DNA from: Portunus trituberculatus | Taxonomy: Eukaryota; Arthropoda; Malacostraca; Decapoda; Portunidae | Direction of reading: 5' to 3' | NCBI RefSeq assembly: GCF_017591435.1 | Contig: NC_059297.1 | Location: 12,308,911-12,372,910 of the forward strand | Length of the DNA: 64,000 nucleotides | Shown: piece by piece, positions 12,134-22,320 of the stretch | Numbering within the stretch: position 1 is the stretch's first letter | How the letters are laid out: each line of letters opens with the position of its first letter | The notes under the pieces: generated by a model | What the model saw: only the letters and a program-made list of their open reading frames with translations | Database searches by the model: none | What the model was told of the DNA's origin: nothing | Program-made: the position numbers and the translations under genes

Positions 12134-12958
12134 CTAAAAAATGGTAAAGGCATTAACATAAGTTGAAGTCGGTTCTGGCCGCCAAGAAACATACACTGGT
12201 AACTGGGCATCAATGCGAGTGGCAAAAAGGTCAATGTCAGGTGTAAAGAATTTACCACAAACTAATTTGAAAATCTCAGGGTGGAGCATCCATTCCGCAT
12301 CTAAGTTCCGAACACGTGATTCAAAATCAGCCTCCGCATTATGTAACCCTTTCACATGTTCAGCAGATAAAGTGATTCCTCTAGACTCTGCCCAAGCAAA
12401 AATTTCCTATATGACTGCATTAAGGCTGGGCTTAATACTACCAACCCGACCTAACCCAACAATTGTGGCGTTGTTGTCAGACCTAAGCCGGACATGAGTG
12501 TCCTGGTGATTCTTACAGAGAGACGACAGGCCCATTAATATGGCTTTTAATTCTAAAACATTAATGTGGTCCAGTTCCTCCTGAGCCCAATGACCACCTG
12601 TCTTGACAGTACCCGTACTAGCACCCCAACCAGTCAAGGAAGCATCCGCGTACAGCTCCAACTGTGGGGAGGAAGGACGAAGAGACTTCGTTTGGCAATT
12701 GATGTTGTGGACCCACCAATGTATAAGGTCCCTAGCATGTGAATCTAAATTAATTGTAGCAGAATAATCACCATGATTCCTAGTCAGTTCACGATTCTTA
12801 ATGATCTCTAAATATTTGTACCTTAATGGGGCCAACTCCACTGCCGGATCAGCAGCCACTGTCATCCCAATAAAAGAAGCAGGATCATGTAAGGTAACTA
12901 CCTCATGGCACAACAATGCCAAACTTTGTCTCCTAATGCATTCCTTCCTACATGGCAC
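12134..12958 (-). pseudogene. DIRS-1 RNase H and linker region
   Basis: The frame 12407-12958 has SPQLELYADASLTGWGAST (first RNase H Asp, YADAS), INVLELKAILMGL (Glu) and VRLRSDNNATI (Asp). The frame 12134-12355 continues with EADFESR and ends with PDIDLFATRIDAQLPVYVSW, the highly conserved DIRS stretch between RNase H and recombinase. A stop or shift around 12360-12405 separates them. The domain would degrade RNA in the RNA-DNA hybrid. Orientation and spacing agree with the RT upstream and recombinase downstream. Confidence 0.85.
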
Positions 12959-12997
12959 AACAATGCCAAACTTTGTCTCCTAATGCATTCCTTCCTG
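12904..12997. repeat. 47-bp exact-type tandem duplication in DIRS-1
   Basis: The unit starting CATGGCACAACAATGCCAAA occurs at 12904-12950 and 12951-12997. Being 47 bp it shifts the reading frame, and it breaks the polyprotein between RT and RNase H. Confidence 0.95.
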
Positions 12998-14062
12998 CGT
13001 AGAGGCAAGGCAACAGTTATATTTATAGAGTTAAGGATGAAGCCAAGAAACTCCACTTCCTGAGAAGGAATAAGAACAGATTTGTTTACATCAACTGTCA
13101 GTCCTAGAGTGTCAAACAGATGCATAGCACAGCCAACCTGAAGTCGAAGCTCAGCTGGAGAAGTGGAAAAGAAGATGCAGTCATCTAAATAGCAAACTAC
13201 CACTATACCAAGTATCCGAAGGTAACAAAGAACTGGTTTGAGCAGTTTTGTAAAAGTATGTGGAGCTAAGGTCAACCCCTGAGGGAGACAAGTAAAGTGA
13301 AAAGTCTGATTCCTCCAGAAAAATTGTAGCCATTTCCTATCAGCTGGTTGGATATACACTGAAAAGTAAGCATCCTTAAAATCAAAAGTCATAAAGTAGC
13401 AGTTAGGTTGGATGAGCTGAAGTACATGTTTAATAGAATCCATTTTGAAATGCAAATGAGAAAGGTAGTCATTAAGTTCCCGTAAATTAAGGATAACCCT
13501 GGCTGTACCATCTCTTTAAAACAGGAAAAAACATTAGAAAAGAACCCCTGTTTATCTGGTGTACAAGGCTCAATGATTTTATGTTTAAGACATCTTGTAA
13601 GAGCAGTTTCCAAAGCCGAATGATCAGCAACCGAAAACTTCAAGGGTGGAGGAGGAAGCGCTTGGGTGGGTAAGGTAGTAAACTCCAAAAACTTACCATG
13701 GACTACATCTTCTATCCATCTGTCCTCAGACAAGGTATACCACTGAGATCTGGCAGTGAAAATTTTACCTCCCACAAAATTATTTGGAGTGTTAATCAAG
13801 GACACCTGAGGTGCACTCACCGGAAGAATATCTACTGGGTGGAGAGGTGTGGCATGGAGTATCTCTGCGTTCCCCTTCCTTGGGACGCCCTTTGGCCGAA
13901 AAAAGGCCGAACAGGGTTCTGTGAACCCGTGCACTGAGGAAGGGCCTGCCACTGCTGGTAGTGGCCAGGACATCTGAAAAACTGCTGAGAAGTAGCCAGG
14001 CGTCGGTTTCGAAAGGGACGAAAAACTGGCCTGCCCAGCTTCCGCGTCTTGTGGATTTCCTC
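12998..14062 (-). pseudogene. DIRS-1 reverse transcriptase
   Basis: The upstream frame (13389-14066) carries the N-terminal RT lead-in (ALTRCLKHKIIEPCTPDKQG, FFSNVFSCFK). The frame 12898-13455 continues with YFMTFDFKDAYFSVYI (first catalytic Asp), HFTCLPQGLTLAPHTFTKL, and the YLDD active site at about 13180-13191 (VVCYLDDCIFF), then VEFLGFILNS. The frames cross at about 13440-13510, where the FRDG-equivalent region is garbled. It makes cDNA from element RNA. The active-site residues survive but the ORF is disrupted by this shift and by the 47-bp duplication downstream. Confidence 0.85.
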
Positions 14063-15021
14063 TCACTTTCCAACATCAAATGGGAAAAGCTCATCCCGAC
14101 CAACCTCACACTCCCATTTGCACAGGTCGGTCATGGCAGGGTCGTGCATGTGGAGGTGAGCAACCTCTTTCCGCAAATGGTTAAGGTAATTCACTACTGA
14201 AGTCATGAGCCTGAGACTGCTGTTAAGGCCATCTAAATAGCAATGGATTGGCTTGCCCTTCTCACCGATGTCGCTGATGCACTGGACCACCGGCACTAAG
14301 GCCTTGCAGAGTAAACCATTCGCATAGAACAGGCGGGCATCCACTAAACGGCCACCCACACTCATAGCTTTCATAACCGCAGCGTTGGTTACAGGAACTG
14401 CCAAGTTAGGCACATTACTTGGTAACTTAATCTTGTCACAAGTCAGCTTAATGCCGTCAGGCGTGGGGCGGCGCTGGAGACTGGAGTCTAGAATAGAAGC
14501 AAGGCGCTCTGCTAGTGGCTCACCCTTCTCCTCCTCACCGTGAAAATGGCCCCACAACTCCTTCAAGGCCCTGCTAAAGTCAGAGTCATCCTCGTCAGGG
14601 GCGACGTTCAGCAAGTCTAACTCATCCAAGGGGTCCAGGTCATCCTCGGGGCACTCACTGTCCTCACACTCTGAGGACGAAACCTCCTGAAACCCAGCAA
14701 AGTCAGGAGGACCGCTGGCCGACGAAGCAGGCCCTGCACCCTTATCCAGCCTCTCCATTAAGTCTGTAAGTAAGGCGCTGATGCGGTCTAACTTATCATC
14801 CGTGGGGCCTGAACTGGAGTAGCACTGATATCACTAGGCCTGGCAGGGGAGGGCAGATCGGCCATGTAAGAGTGAGACTGACCACGACGTCCCTCAGGAC
14901 AGCCCTTCCTCCTTTTGGAGTCCTTCCCCGAAGGCTCCACATCACGTCTTTTCTTTTGCACAGACCCAGACGCTGAGGAGGGGGATGACCGAGACGGTCT
15001 AGCGTCCTCCTGATCTGCCAT
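14063..15021 (-). pseudogene. DIRS-1 gag-like protein
   Basis: ATG at 15019-15021 (MADQEDARPSRSSPSSASGS) with a basic, serine-rich N-terminus (KKRRDVEPSGKDSKRRKG). After a frame change near 14790 the frame 14063-14758 continues with a strongly acidic segment (SECEDSECPEDDLDPLDE) and a helical region (LFYANGLLCKALVPVVQCIS). A second genomic copy of this segment (18278-18415) has four extra bases (CGGT) that this copy lacks at about 14803, which accounts for the frame break. It probably packages the RNA. No zinc knuckle seen. Confidence 0.75.
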
Positions 15022-15365
15022 GTTACTGCGAACCAAAACATAACTCCAGGTCACATAACAGAGTTTGGGAACTAAAAATTACTCGTCATAAATATGAAAA
15101 AATAAAACACCAGGTTCCCAACGGCCACAGAAAAGAAATAAAGCAATCTGAGGAAACTTAAAGTAGGCAATCATCTACGCTCAGCTCTACTCATCATGAC
15201 GATCAAGCTCACGATCGAAGCAAAAGATATTTTGAGCGTGCTCAACCGTGAGCGACAGCAAGAGCGAGAGCGTGAGTGCATGGTGTGAACCAGTCGCGGT
15301 CAGGTAGCTAGCTAGCTCTTCCTATGCGCGGGACGTGTGGATTGATGCTCTGCTTGTTAACAACG
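15022..15365. other. DIRS-1 5' flank and Harbinger-like end debris
   Basis: After the gag start comes about 150 bp with no feature, then 15230-15290 with GAGCG/GTGAG-rich sequence ending GGTGTGAACC. This resembles the right end of Harbinger 2 (18236-18279) in the same orientation. Its own left end was not resolved. Confidence 0.45.
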
Positions 15366-17555
15366 ATGAGTGAAAGCAACAGGAAACAATGGGACAACTC
15401 GAAAGGTAGGTAAACAAGTGAATAAAAGAAACAAACAAATTAGGTTTTATTCATTTTAAGGTTATGCATGTTTCATGTTTAGCTAGGACGTTATAAAGAT
15501 ACAGAATAGATTAGTCATTATAGATACAAAATATTAAATGTACATAACACAAATAAGATCGTATAGTGATAATGAGTAAAGAAAATGATTGCGTGCAATT
15601 GCGTGAATTATAGTACAAAAAACTCCGTACCCAATTACAGCTACTCTTTTTTCCATTACAGATGAAATGCTCATCGAAGCTGTAAAGTCGAAACCCGAAT
15701 TGTATGACCTGGCATCACCCTCTACAGCAATGTTAATATTAAAAGAAAATCCTGGGGCGAAGTTAACAGACAATTGGGTTGTGAAGGTAAGCAATGCTAA
15801 TTTATGAATGTTTAAATTTTTTGATTTTGCCAATCAACTGAACCAGTACGTGATACGAAATAGTTTTTTAGAGTTTCTCTCACAGCAAAAGCTTCCCTAG
15901 TAGCATTCCCACCCCTTCCTGTAAGTGGAAGTAAATTAACTGGATTTGCAGAAGGCATGTCGACAGATCCCAGCTGTGCAACGTCACTTGGACGTATTAG
16001 GTTATGAAGTATGCAAGTTGCTGTTATTATGGTAGTAGCATTACAAGGATTTGCTTTGAGTTTTCTTAAATACAGTCTGAAAGTTTGAGCAAGTATTCCA
16101 AATGCACACTCTACCATCCTTCTTGCACGAGATAATCTATAATTGAAGATCCTCTTGTGCTCATCATGTTCAGTTTGAGAACCGGGGTATGGGCGCATCA
16201 AGTTTCTCTTGAGAGGAAATGCCTCGTCGCCCACGATAACATATGGTGCATGAATATCAGTGCCAGCATCATTCGGAACATTCAGTTTGTTCTCCTCCAA
16301 GTTCTTGCAAAGGCTTGATGTAGAAAAATTCCACTGTCGCTATTTTTGCCATAGGATCCCACATCAATCCATATAAACCTGTAATTCGCATCGACTAATG
16401 CTAATAATACAATAGAGAAGGTCTTCTTATAGCTGAAATATAGTGAACCACTATTTGCTGGGGATTCTATTTCAACATGTTTCCCATCTAAGGACCCAAG
16501 ACAGTTTGGGAAGTTCCAATTTGTCCAATATTGGTCAGAAATTTTCTTCCACTTGTCTTCGGTGGGTTCTGGTATAGCTTCTTTCAGTAGGTTCTTGACT
16601 ATCGCGGTACACACTTGCACAACAATACCCTGAACGGTTGAATGGCCCAGGCGATAGCTGTAGGCCAATGATCTATATGAATCTCCTGTAGCCAGAAACC
16701 TGAAAAGACAAAAAAATTATTATTAAACTGTTATGTATATATAAATCCAATTCTAACATAACACTAATAAACTGTATGTTTCCTTTATTTCCAGGGTGCA
16801 AAGAGCGCTGGGAATCTCTACGCTCGCAATTTCGGAAAATAATGGGTAAGTGCATCAAGAGCGGGCAAGGCGCAAGTACAACAGTTAAATGGAAATATGA
16901 AGAGCAAATGGGATTTCTTCGCTCTCTCTCGAAGGACAGGACGCGAATATGTTCTACACCAGCAAAAGAGGTTGATATGTATGAAACACCTGTAGATGAA
17001 ATTGAGAAGGTCGGTGATATAAGTGAAGGTTATGATGTGCAAGATTCAGAAAAGTCACCAATTGACACGATTGCTGGAAAACCAGCAACTTCAGATACAG
17101 CGTTTCCTACACCTCGTCCGCGGAAGCGAAAACAGCAAGCAACAAGTAGTGCTTCGGCACAATTGATGAGTTACATCCTTGAAAATAAGCAATCTACTTC
17201 GTCAGACTCGCTTGACACATTTTTTCAGTCCATGCTATCAACTGTAAAAAAATTTAACAGCAACGATCAACTGATGGTGAAAAAGAAAATTTTCGAAATA
17301 GTCACTGATGTTGAAGGTCGATATATTTCTCAACAACACACCCCTTCGGTGTCCCCTACTCTCTCATGGAACTCTTCCATTGAAAACACTACATTTATGG
17401 CACAGGGTAATTTGAATGCGGAATCTTCATGTTGCACCCCCCACTCAGTGTCCCCTGCTACCGCATCAATTTCTTCGGATTCGAATGCTGCATTTGTGCA
17501 GCATGACTGCTGTGTCTGGAAATCTTTCAACTTTTTTTTCTATGTAATGAAGTGA
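15366..17555 (+). CDS. MADF-BESS partner protein of Harbinger 2 (three exons)
   Basis: Exon 1, 15366-15405: ATG, MSESNRKQWDNSK, donor GTAGGT. Exon 2, 15662-15786: begins after TTACAG; the phase joins as Asp and gives EMLIEAVKSKPELYDLAS, the start of the MADF domain; donor GTAAGC. Exon 3 from 16795 after TTTATTTCCAG: CKERWESLRSQFRKIMGK completes MADF, then a basic stretch (PRPRKRKQQ) and a BESS-like motif (LDTFFQSMLSTVKKFNSND, about 17210-17270). Between exons 2 and 3 the phases differ by one base, so there is either an indel or a splice site I have not identified. No stop interrupts exon 3. Predicted role: DNA-binding partner of the transposase. The transposase catalytic exon lies in intron 2 on the opposite strand. 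Confidence 0.75.
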
Positions 17556-18027
17556 AATGCCCTTATCCATGTTGTAGCCTAGTCACAGAAAATATAACTA
17601 GGAAATTATAATGCAATTTATAAACTGTTGTTTTCTACATACTAGGGAACTAGTTCTTTTTCCTCATTTTTCATATACTATATGTAACTATTTCGTTTTT
17701 TAAGAAAACCTATTCTTTAGTTCAAACAGGAAGCTTCTATTTTGATTTAGTTCTGTATTCGCTATGGAATAATCGCATTTGTATAAGCATTCGTTTTTTG
17801 TACCTAATAAATTCCCAACTAAATGATGTATTTCTTTCTTACCTTAAACATACAGCCAATCTTTCTCTTGAAGATATCGATTCCCTGAAATAGGTGTCTT
17901 CCTTCATTATGTCTGCTCCAACTTTGGACAAAACGTACTCAAATGTCCCTTTTGGCATGCGGAAATAATTAAAAAACATTTCGTCATCAATAAGATGGGG
18001 ATACAGGGTTTTCAAATTCCCCTTCAC
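15812..18027 (-). pseudogene. HARBI1-like transposase of Harbinger 2 (two exons)
   Basis: Exon 1 (18027-17843, minus) reads HLIDDEMFFNYFRMPKGTFE and ends at a GTAAGA donor. Exon 2 starts at 16699 after TGTCTTTTCAG, in phase, giving LRFLATGDSYRSLAYSYRLG. Catalytic landmarks: Asp in LALVDANYRFIWIDVG, Asp in VIVGDEAFPLKRNLMRPYPG (about 16230) and Glu in RRMVECAFGILAQTFRLYLR (about 16110). A one-base shift near 16315 (before NLEENKLNVPND) splits exon 2 into frames 16282-16668 and 15812-16300. Without it the protein would be near full length. MADF exon 3 lies in its intron on the other strand. This is a DDE enzyme of the DDE_Tnp_4 family. Confidence 0.88.
17556..17838. other. Shared 3' UTR/intron space of Harbinger 2
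   Basis: AT-rich. It holds AATAAATT at about 17804-17811, a possible poly(A) signal for the MADF gene, about 250 bases past its stop. No coding sequence. Confidence 0.4.
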
Positions 18028-18277
18028 TCTTCACTAGCATAGGATGCACCCAAAATTTCTTTCTCTTTCTCTCTCTCTCTTCCTCATCCAGTGCTATGGC
18101 CATACCCACTAATTCCAGAGTAGAGAAATCATTCATGGCTCACCGACGCCACAAAACAGACTGAGGTCAGCGAGAGCTTGAGCGGCATGTGTGAACACAC
18201 AAGTAAAATGAGCTGAGCTAGAGCTTGACTGCGGCTTGCGCGTGAGTGTGAGCGTGAGTGTTAGGTGTGAATCAGGC

Positions 18278-18415
18278 CTTATCCAGCCTCTCCATTAAGC
18301 CTGTAAGTAAGGCGCTGATACGGTCAAACTTATCATCCGTCGGTGGGGCCTGAACTGGAGTAGCGCTGACATCACTAGGCCCAGCAGGGGAGGGCAGATT
18401 GGCCATGTCACTTCA
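18278..18415 (-). mobile_element. Fragment of a DIRS-1-family gag 5' region
   Basis: Closely matches 14737-14870 in the same orientation (TTATCCAGCCTCTCCATTAA and so on) but keeps CGGT where DIRS-1 has lost four bases. Starts exactly at the TTA bordering the Harbinger 2 right end, so Harbinger 2 appears to have inserted into a second DIRS copy. Confidence 0.85.
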
Positions 18416-18778
18416 TACAATTATGGGTGGAGAGGAGGGCATGTGAAAGCTTCCTTCAGCAGACGTGATTTGCTTCGTAAAATTAGAAGCACATTTCAAC
18501 TAACCTACGGTAAGTCTCGTGTACTTCAGCAAATCACTTTTCTGCTGAAGTATGCTTTCCCATGAGTTTTTTTTTAAAGCCATGTGGATGTCGTACCTTA
18601 ATATTGTTATTTTTCATATATCTTCTTTATTATGTTGAGAATCCGTGCTTTTAGCTGGTTAAATAAAACTTTGAATAACATTAGTGTTTATTGAGAAATT
18701 ATAAACTGATGACACCCAAACTACTTTATGGCACCTTTAACAATTAACTAACTATTCTAATACTGTTTCTTGGAAGGG
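18416..18778. other. Unassigned stretch
   Basis: No coding frame or repeat recognised, apart from a small inverted motif around CTTCAGCAGA/TCTGCTGAAG (18453 and 18542). Confidence 0.4.
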
Positions 18779-18792
18779 ATCAGTATCTTGGG

Positions 18793-19560
18793 TTATGGTT
18801 TTATCATAATATTTGGCAATGTTGCCTCCCTAGCCCAGCCAGCCTTTGCCATGATGTGGGCAACTGGAACTGCCATTGCCTTGGCCTTTGATGCTGCAGC
18901 TGGGCGAACACTTCTGGCAATAAATTTTATAGTATCCACACCAGACATGTGAAGGACTGACTTGATCCACCTAGAAATTGTGTCTTTAGAGGCATTTTTA
19001 TGTGGTTTAACGAAACTAATGAGCAATTTGCTCTCATCTTCAACATTACTTATATGCTTAGTTCTACTGACATACATTTTCAAAGTTTCAAATATACACA
19101 AATTTTTATCCTTTTCATAAGCTTTCACTTTGATAAACTGAACATTGAAATTTGGTCTGCACTGCTTAATATTGCCTGCTAACCACATACATATAAAATC
19201 CTTGCCTATGATGATATCCTTTAAAAGTAACAAGTGTAGAGTTTGCACAAGTGCCAACAACATAACTAATTTCAAAGTTAAATCTTTCAAGGAAAGAAAA
19301 TGTAAAGGACTCATGCCTCTTAATTTTTCTAAAACTGGCTTGACATCCCAAGTTTCAATATACCTGGGTTTAGCTGGGTGTAGATTGAATACTCCCTTTA
19401 GCAACCTGACAACGAGAGGGTGGTCCCCTGCCCTGCAGCCATCCACCACTATCCCTAGTGAGGAGAGAGCTGCCCTTGCAGTGTTGATACACTCGTACCC
19501 GACACCTCTGCGAAAAGTTTCAGATAAGAAATTGATGATTTGTTCTACAGTGGGAGTAAA
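18793..19560 (-). pseudogene. DIRS-2 tyrosine recombinase (5'-truncated or frame-broken)
   Basis: Frame 18793-19449 (218 aa) begins within the domain (VDGCRAGDHPLVVRLLKGVF). The first catalytic Arg site appears lost (VMLLALVQTLHLLLLKDI where SGQR is expected). The C-terminal box reads TISRWIKSVLHMSG then FIARSVRPAAASKAKAMAV, with Ala in place of the His of H-x-x-R, and AKAGWAREATLPNIM, where the nucleophilic Tyr position is not conserved. Loss of several catalytic residues indicates a dead enzyme even though this frame is open. The N-terminal part continues in another frame up to about 19560. Confidence 0.75.
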
Positions 19561-20620
19561 GGGATCAACTTCCCAATGACTACAAAATTGTGTTCATCTT
19601 TTAAGATGCGGTCTGTATTGCTTTTCTGTTCTTGGTTTCCAGGACGCCATGATGAGTTCTGTACCTGCTTCAGAAATTCCTCGCTCTCGCATTCTTTCCC
19701 TGACAGTAGACAGGCCATCAACTTTGTGTGTTTCATGATGGGATGCTCTTCTGATGACAGGGGCAGCCTTAATACGTTCTTCCTCATTATGAGGCGAGGT
19801 TCCCTAATGAGCATTCTCACTAACATTCCCATCCAGGGCTGGGATGTCCATAGTGGCACAACCATCCATCCTTTTGCCTTTTCTGCCCGAACCTTCTGCA
19901 GACACCTGGCAATCAAGGAAAAGGGTGGAAATATGTAAATCAACTCAAACTGTGCCCAGTTTATTGAGAATGCATCAAAATGTTCAGCTTCTGGGTCTGA
20001 TTTCCATGAACAAAATCTTTTCACCTGTTTGTTAAGTCTGGATGCAAATAAATCAATGCTTGGTAGTCCAAAAATTTTGCAGATATCCCCAAAAATGTTT
20101 TCATCCAGTTTCCACTCATGTTTATCATTAAATTTGCGAGATGCTGTATCAGCCAAGAAGTTTGCTTTACCTGGTATGTGAGAACATATAATCCATGCTT
20201 TGTGCTCTACACACCATTCCCATATGTTATGCAGATATCATTACAGATCTCAGATTTTATGCCACACATTTCATTAACATAGTTCACTGCTGTAGTGTTG
20301 TCACAAAATATTTTTGTTCTTCCCCTGAATTTGTTGTTCAAATGATTTCAGGGAAAAAAGGATGGCTTTGAGTTCCAGTGCATTAATATGTAATTCACTC
20401 TCTTCTGGCAACCACCTGCCATTTGCTGTTTGGTGGTTAAGGTAGCAGCCCCAACCTAAGTTTGAAGCATCAGTGTACGAGTACATTTCAATTTCAGTAC
20501 CTGCCCTGAAAATTTTCCTATTTTCACCTGCCACATGATTTACCCACCAGTTCAAATCTGTTTTCATTTCTTCTGTAATTTCCATCCATTTCTCAAAGTT
20601 GCCTCTTTCTTTTGCTAAAG
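19545..20620 (-). pseudogene. DIRS-2 RNase H and C-terminal linker
   Basis: The 3' end of frame 20301-20969 has EIEMYSYTDASNLGWGCYLN (first RNase H Asp) and LHINALELKAILFSLKSFEQ (Glu). After a break near 20300-20160 the frame 19545-20156 gives ADTASRKFNDKHEWKLDENI and LPSIDLFASRLNKQVKRFCS, the conserved DIRS stretch. The break removes the third acidic position region. Overall organisation matches DIRS-1 and DIRS-3. Confidence 0.8.
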
Positions 20621-21540
20621 CTGCAATTTTTGCCCTTTCTAACTTTCTGTAATGTAATTTACCCATTTCAACTGCTGGGATTGCAGCGACCAAAATGCCT
20701 ATTACTCTAGCAACTTCCCTGATTTTGTCTTTCCTTTTGTTCATTAATTGTTTACAACTATTCACAAGGCTAATTATTCTGTGCTCTGGTAGCGTAACTG
20801 TCATGGTCTCTGAGTTGATGATATTACCCAAATATTCAATTCTTTTGGTGGGTTGTAACACAGACTTTTCTTCATTGATGCAGAAACCCATTTTTCTTAA
20901 GACCTGTATTGTGCTTTGAATGCATTCCTTGCAATCTAACCATGAACTGCTGCACATGAGTGTCATCAATAAAGCTGCTGATAATGTATCCCTTCTCTCT
21001 CAACTTAGCAAAGATGGGCTTCATTAACTTAGTAAACAGCCGAGGGCCATCAGAAATACTGTTGCGAAGGCATGTGAACTGGTAAATTTTCCCCTGCCAT
21101 TTAAAACAAAGATATTTATGTTGCTTATCTGCTATTTTCACTGAATAGTATGCATGCTTTAAATCAACTGAAGCCATGTAGTCATTATTATTGATAAGCC
21201 TAATTGCTTGCTCAAAGTTTTCCATCATAAAATGTTTATATGTAATATGCTTGTTTAGCTTCTCTAAATTAAGGACCATTCTATATTCTCCATTCTTTTT
21301 CTTCCTCAGAAAAATAAGGGATATAATCTGCTCATTCCATCTATGAGTTTCTGTGATCACTTTAAGCTCTAGCAATTTATTAATTTCTTGAGATAAAATT
21401 CTTTGTTCTTCAATGCTAAATACATATTCAATTTCTTCATGAAATAAGTGTCCAATGTTGTTTACATCAATATCAAGATGACAATTTGCAACAATATCTA
21501 AAATAAATGGATCACTTGTGATCTTATGCCATTCATGCAC
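20621..21540 (-). pseudogene. DIRS-2 reverse transcriptase
   Basis: Frame 20872-21540 contains FLRKKKNGEYRMVLNLEKLN, YMASVDLKHAYYSVKIADKQ (first Asp), QFTCLRNSISDGPRLFTKLM (the usual CLPNGL reads CLRNSI) and the active site FIDD at about 20962-20973 (Phe instead of Tyr). The frame shifts there to 20301-20969, which continues through MGFCINEEKSVL and RIEYLGNIINSETMTV, the RT thumb. One indel near 20950 explains the split. The RT makes cDNA from element RNA; the substitutions and indel suggest a decayed copy. Confidence 0.85.
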
Positions 21541-21694
21541 AAACTTATGAAGTCTACCTGCTTCAAATTTGTGGCTTACCTGAGTTATTGCCGGGGATTG
21601 CAGTGTCCCCGGCCTCAGGCGTTTTTTGGCTCAGTTTCCTGCCTGGAGAAGGACTGCCTTGTGAAGCCAGCCCTGCAGTGCCCATAGGGGTGCA

Positions 21695-22144
21695 ATCTGG
21701 ATGAGAAGCCCCTATAAGGATTTCAGCTTGAAGATACGGATGATCCCTGCTCTGGCCTTTGTCCCACAACATGATGTTATCAACACATTTGAAATACTGC
21801 AGGAGCATCTCCCCTCTGAAGCTGACCCAATCATTGACTATTTCGAGGATGTGTACGTGGGAAGAGTACGTCGGAAGAGAAGAGGATCTCCGTTGTTCCC
21901 GATCAGCATGTGGAACATGTATGACTGTGTCCTTGAAGATTTGCCTCATACGAACAACTCTTTGGAAGGATGACATAATCACTTGCAGTCAAACGTCTCT
22001 GCATGTCATCCAAACATTTCTAAGTTTCTTCAGGTGTTAAAGAAAGAACAAGCTTATCATCAATCAGATGTTAGCAGGGCAGCAGGGACCACCGAAGAGA
22101 AAGAAATATCAAGATTTTTCAATGAGGATAACAAACTTAGTTAG
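21695..22144 (+). pseudogene. Mutator-like (MULE) transposase C-terminal fragment
   Basis: One frame from about 21701 reads FSLKIRMIPALAFVPQHDVI, SEADPIIDYFEDVYVGRVRR, PLFPISMWNMYDCVLEDLPH and TNNSLEG. A TGA at 21971-21973 stands where the family has Trp, and the same frame continues HNHLQSNVSACHPNISKFLQ and VLKKEQAYHQSDVSRAAG to a stop at 22142. TNNSxEGWHN is typical of the C-terminal part of FLYWCH-associated MULE transposases in arthropods. The catalytic DDE core is absent. It is plus-oriented, opposite to the DIRS elements, and truncates DIRS-2. Confidence 0.7.
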
Positions 22145-22320
22145 GGATTATGAAACCAGAGATGTGTTGTATTTCATAAAAGGTGTTGCTCACAACCTAC
22201 AATTCTAGCAAGACTCAGTTCATAAAACTCCATCTTTCGATGAGGATAACAAAACCCAAACCTAGTTAGAGATTATGAAAACAGGTGTTGGATTTCACAA
22301 CTCACAATTTGATTTTTTTT
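22119..22320. repeat. Imperfect tandem repeat, ~118-bp spacing
   Basis: GATGAGGATAACAAA...GATTATGAAA...GGTGTTG...CACAAC appears at about 22119-22200 and again at about 22237-22310. The first copy overlaps the end of the MULE frame. Confidence 0.6.

Larger units (their letters stand above)
10950..15021 (-). mobile_element. DIRS-1: DIRS-type retrotransposon (gag, RT-RNase H, tyrosine recombinase)
   Basis: Minus strand, in order: gag-like ORF (15021-14063), reverse transcriptase (about 13800-12950), RNase H (12958-12134) and tyrosine recombinase (about 12072-10965). This gene set without LTRs or a DDE integrase defines DIRS-like elements. All parts carry frame lesions. Confidence 0.85.
15290..18280. 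mobile_element. PIF/Harbinger element 2 (interlocked genes)
   Basis: The right end is GTGAGTGTTAGGTGTGAATC followed by AGGCC and TTA at 18280-18282, as expected for a Harbinger end next to a TTA target. Contents alternate by strand: MADF exons at 15366-15405, 15662-15786 and 16795-17555 (plus); transposase exons at 17843-18027 and 15812-16699 (minus). The left end is uncertain. Confidence 0.8.
18779..21690 (-). mobile_element. DIRS-2: second, divergent DIRS-type retrotransposon
   Basis: Minus strand: RT (21540-20700), RNase H (about 20600-19545) and tyrosine recombinase (19560-18793). It is clearly divergent from DIRS-1 and more A/T-rich in codon use. The gag part is cut off at about 21690 by a Mutator-like fragment. 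Confidence 0.8.

Noticed and set aside
18453..18552. CTTCAGCAGA...TCTGCTGAAG as transposon ends
   Set aside because: Only about 10 bp pair, with no flanking duplication; likely chance.
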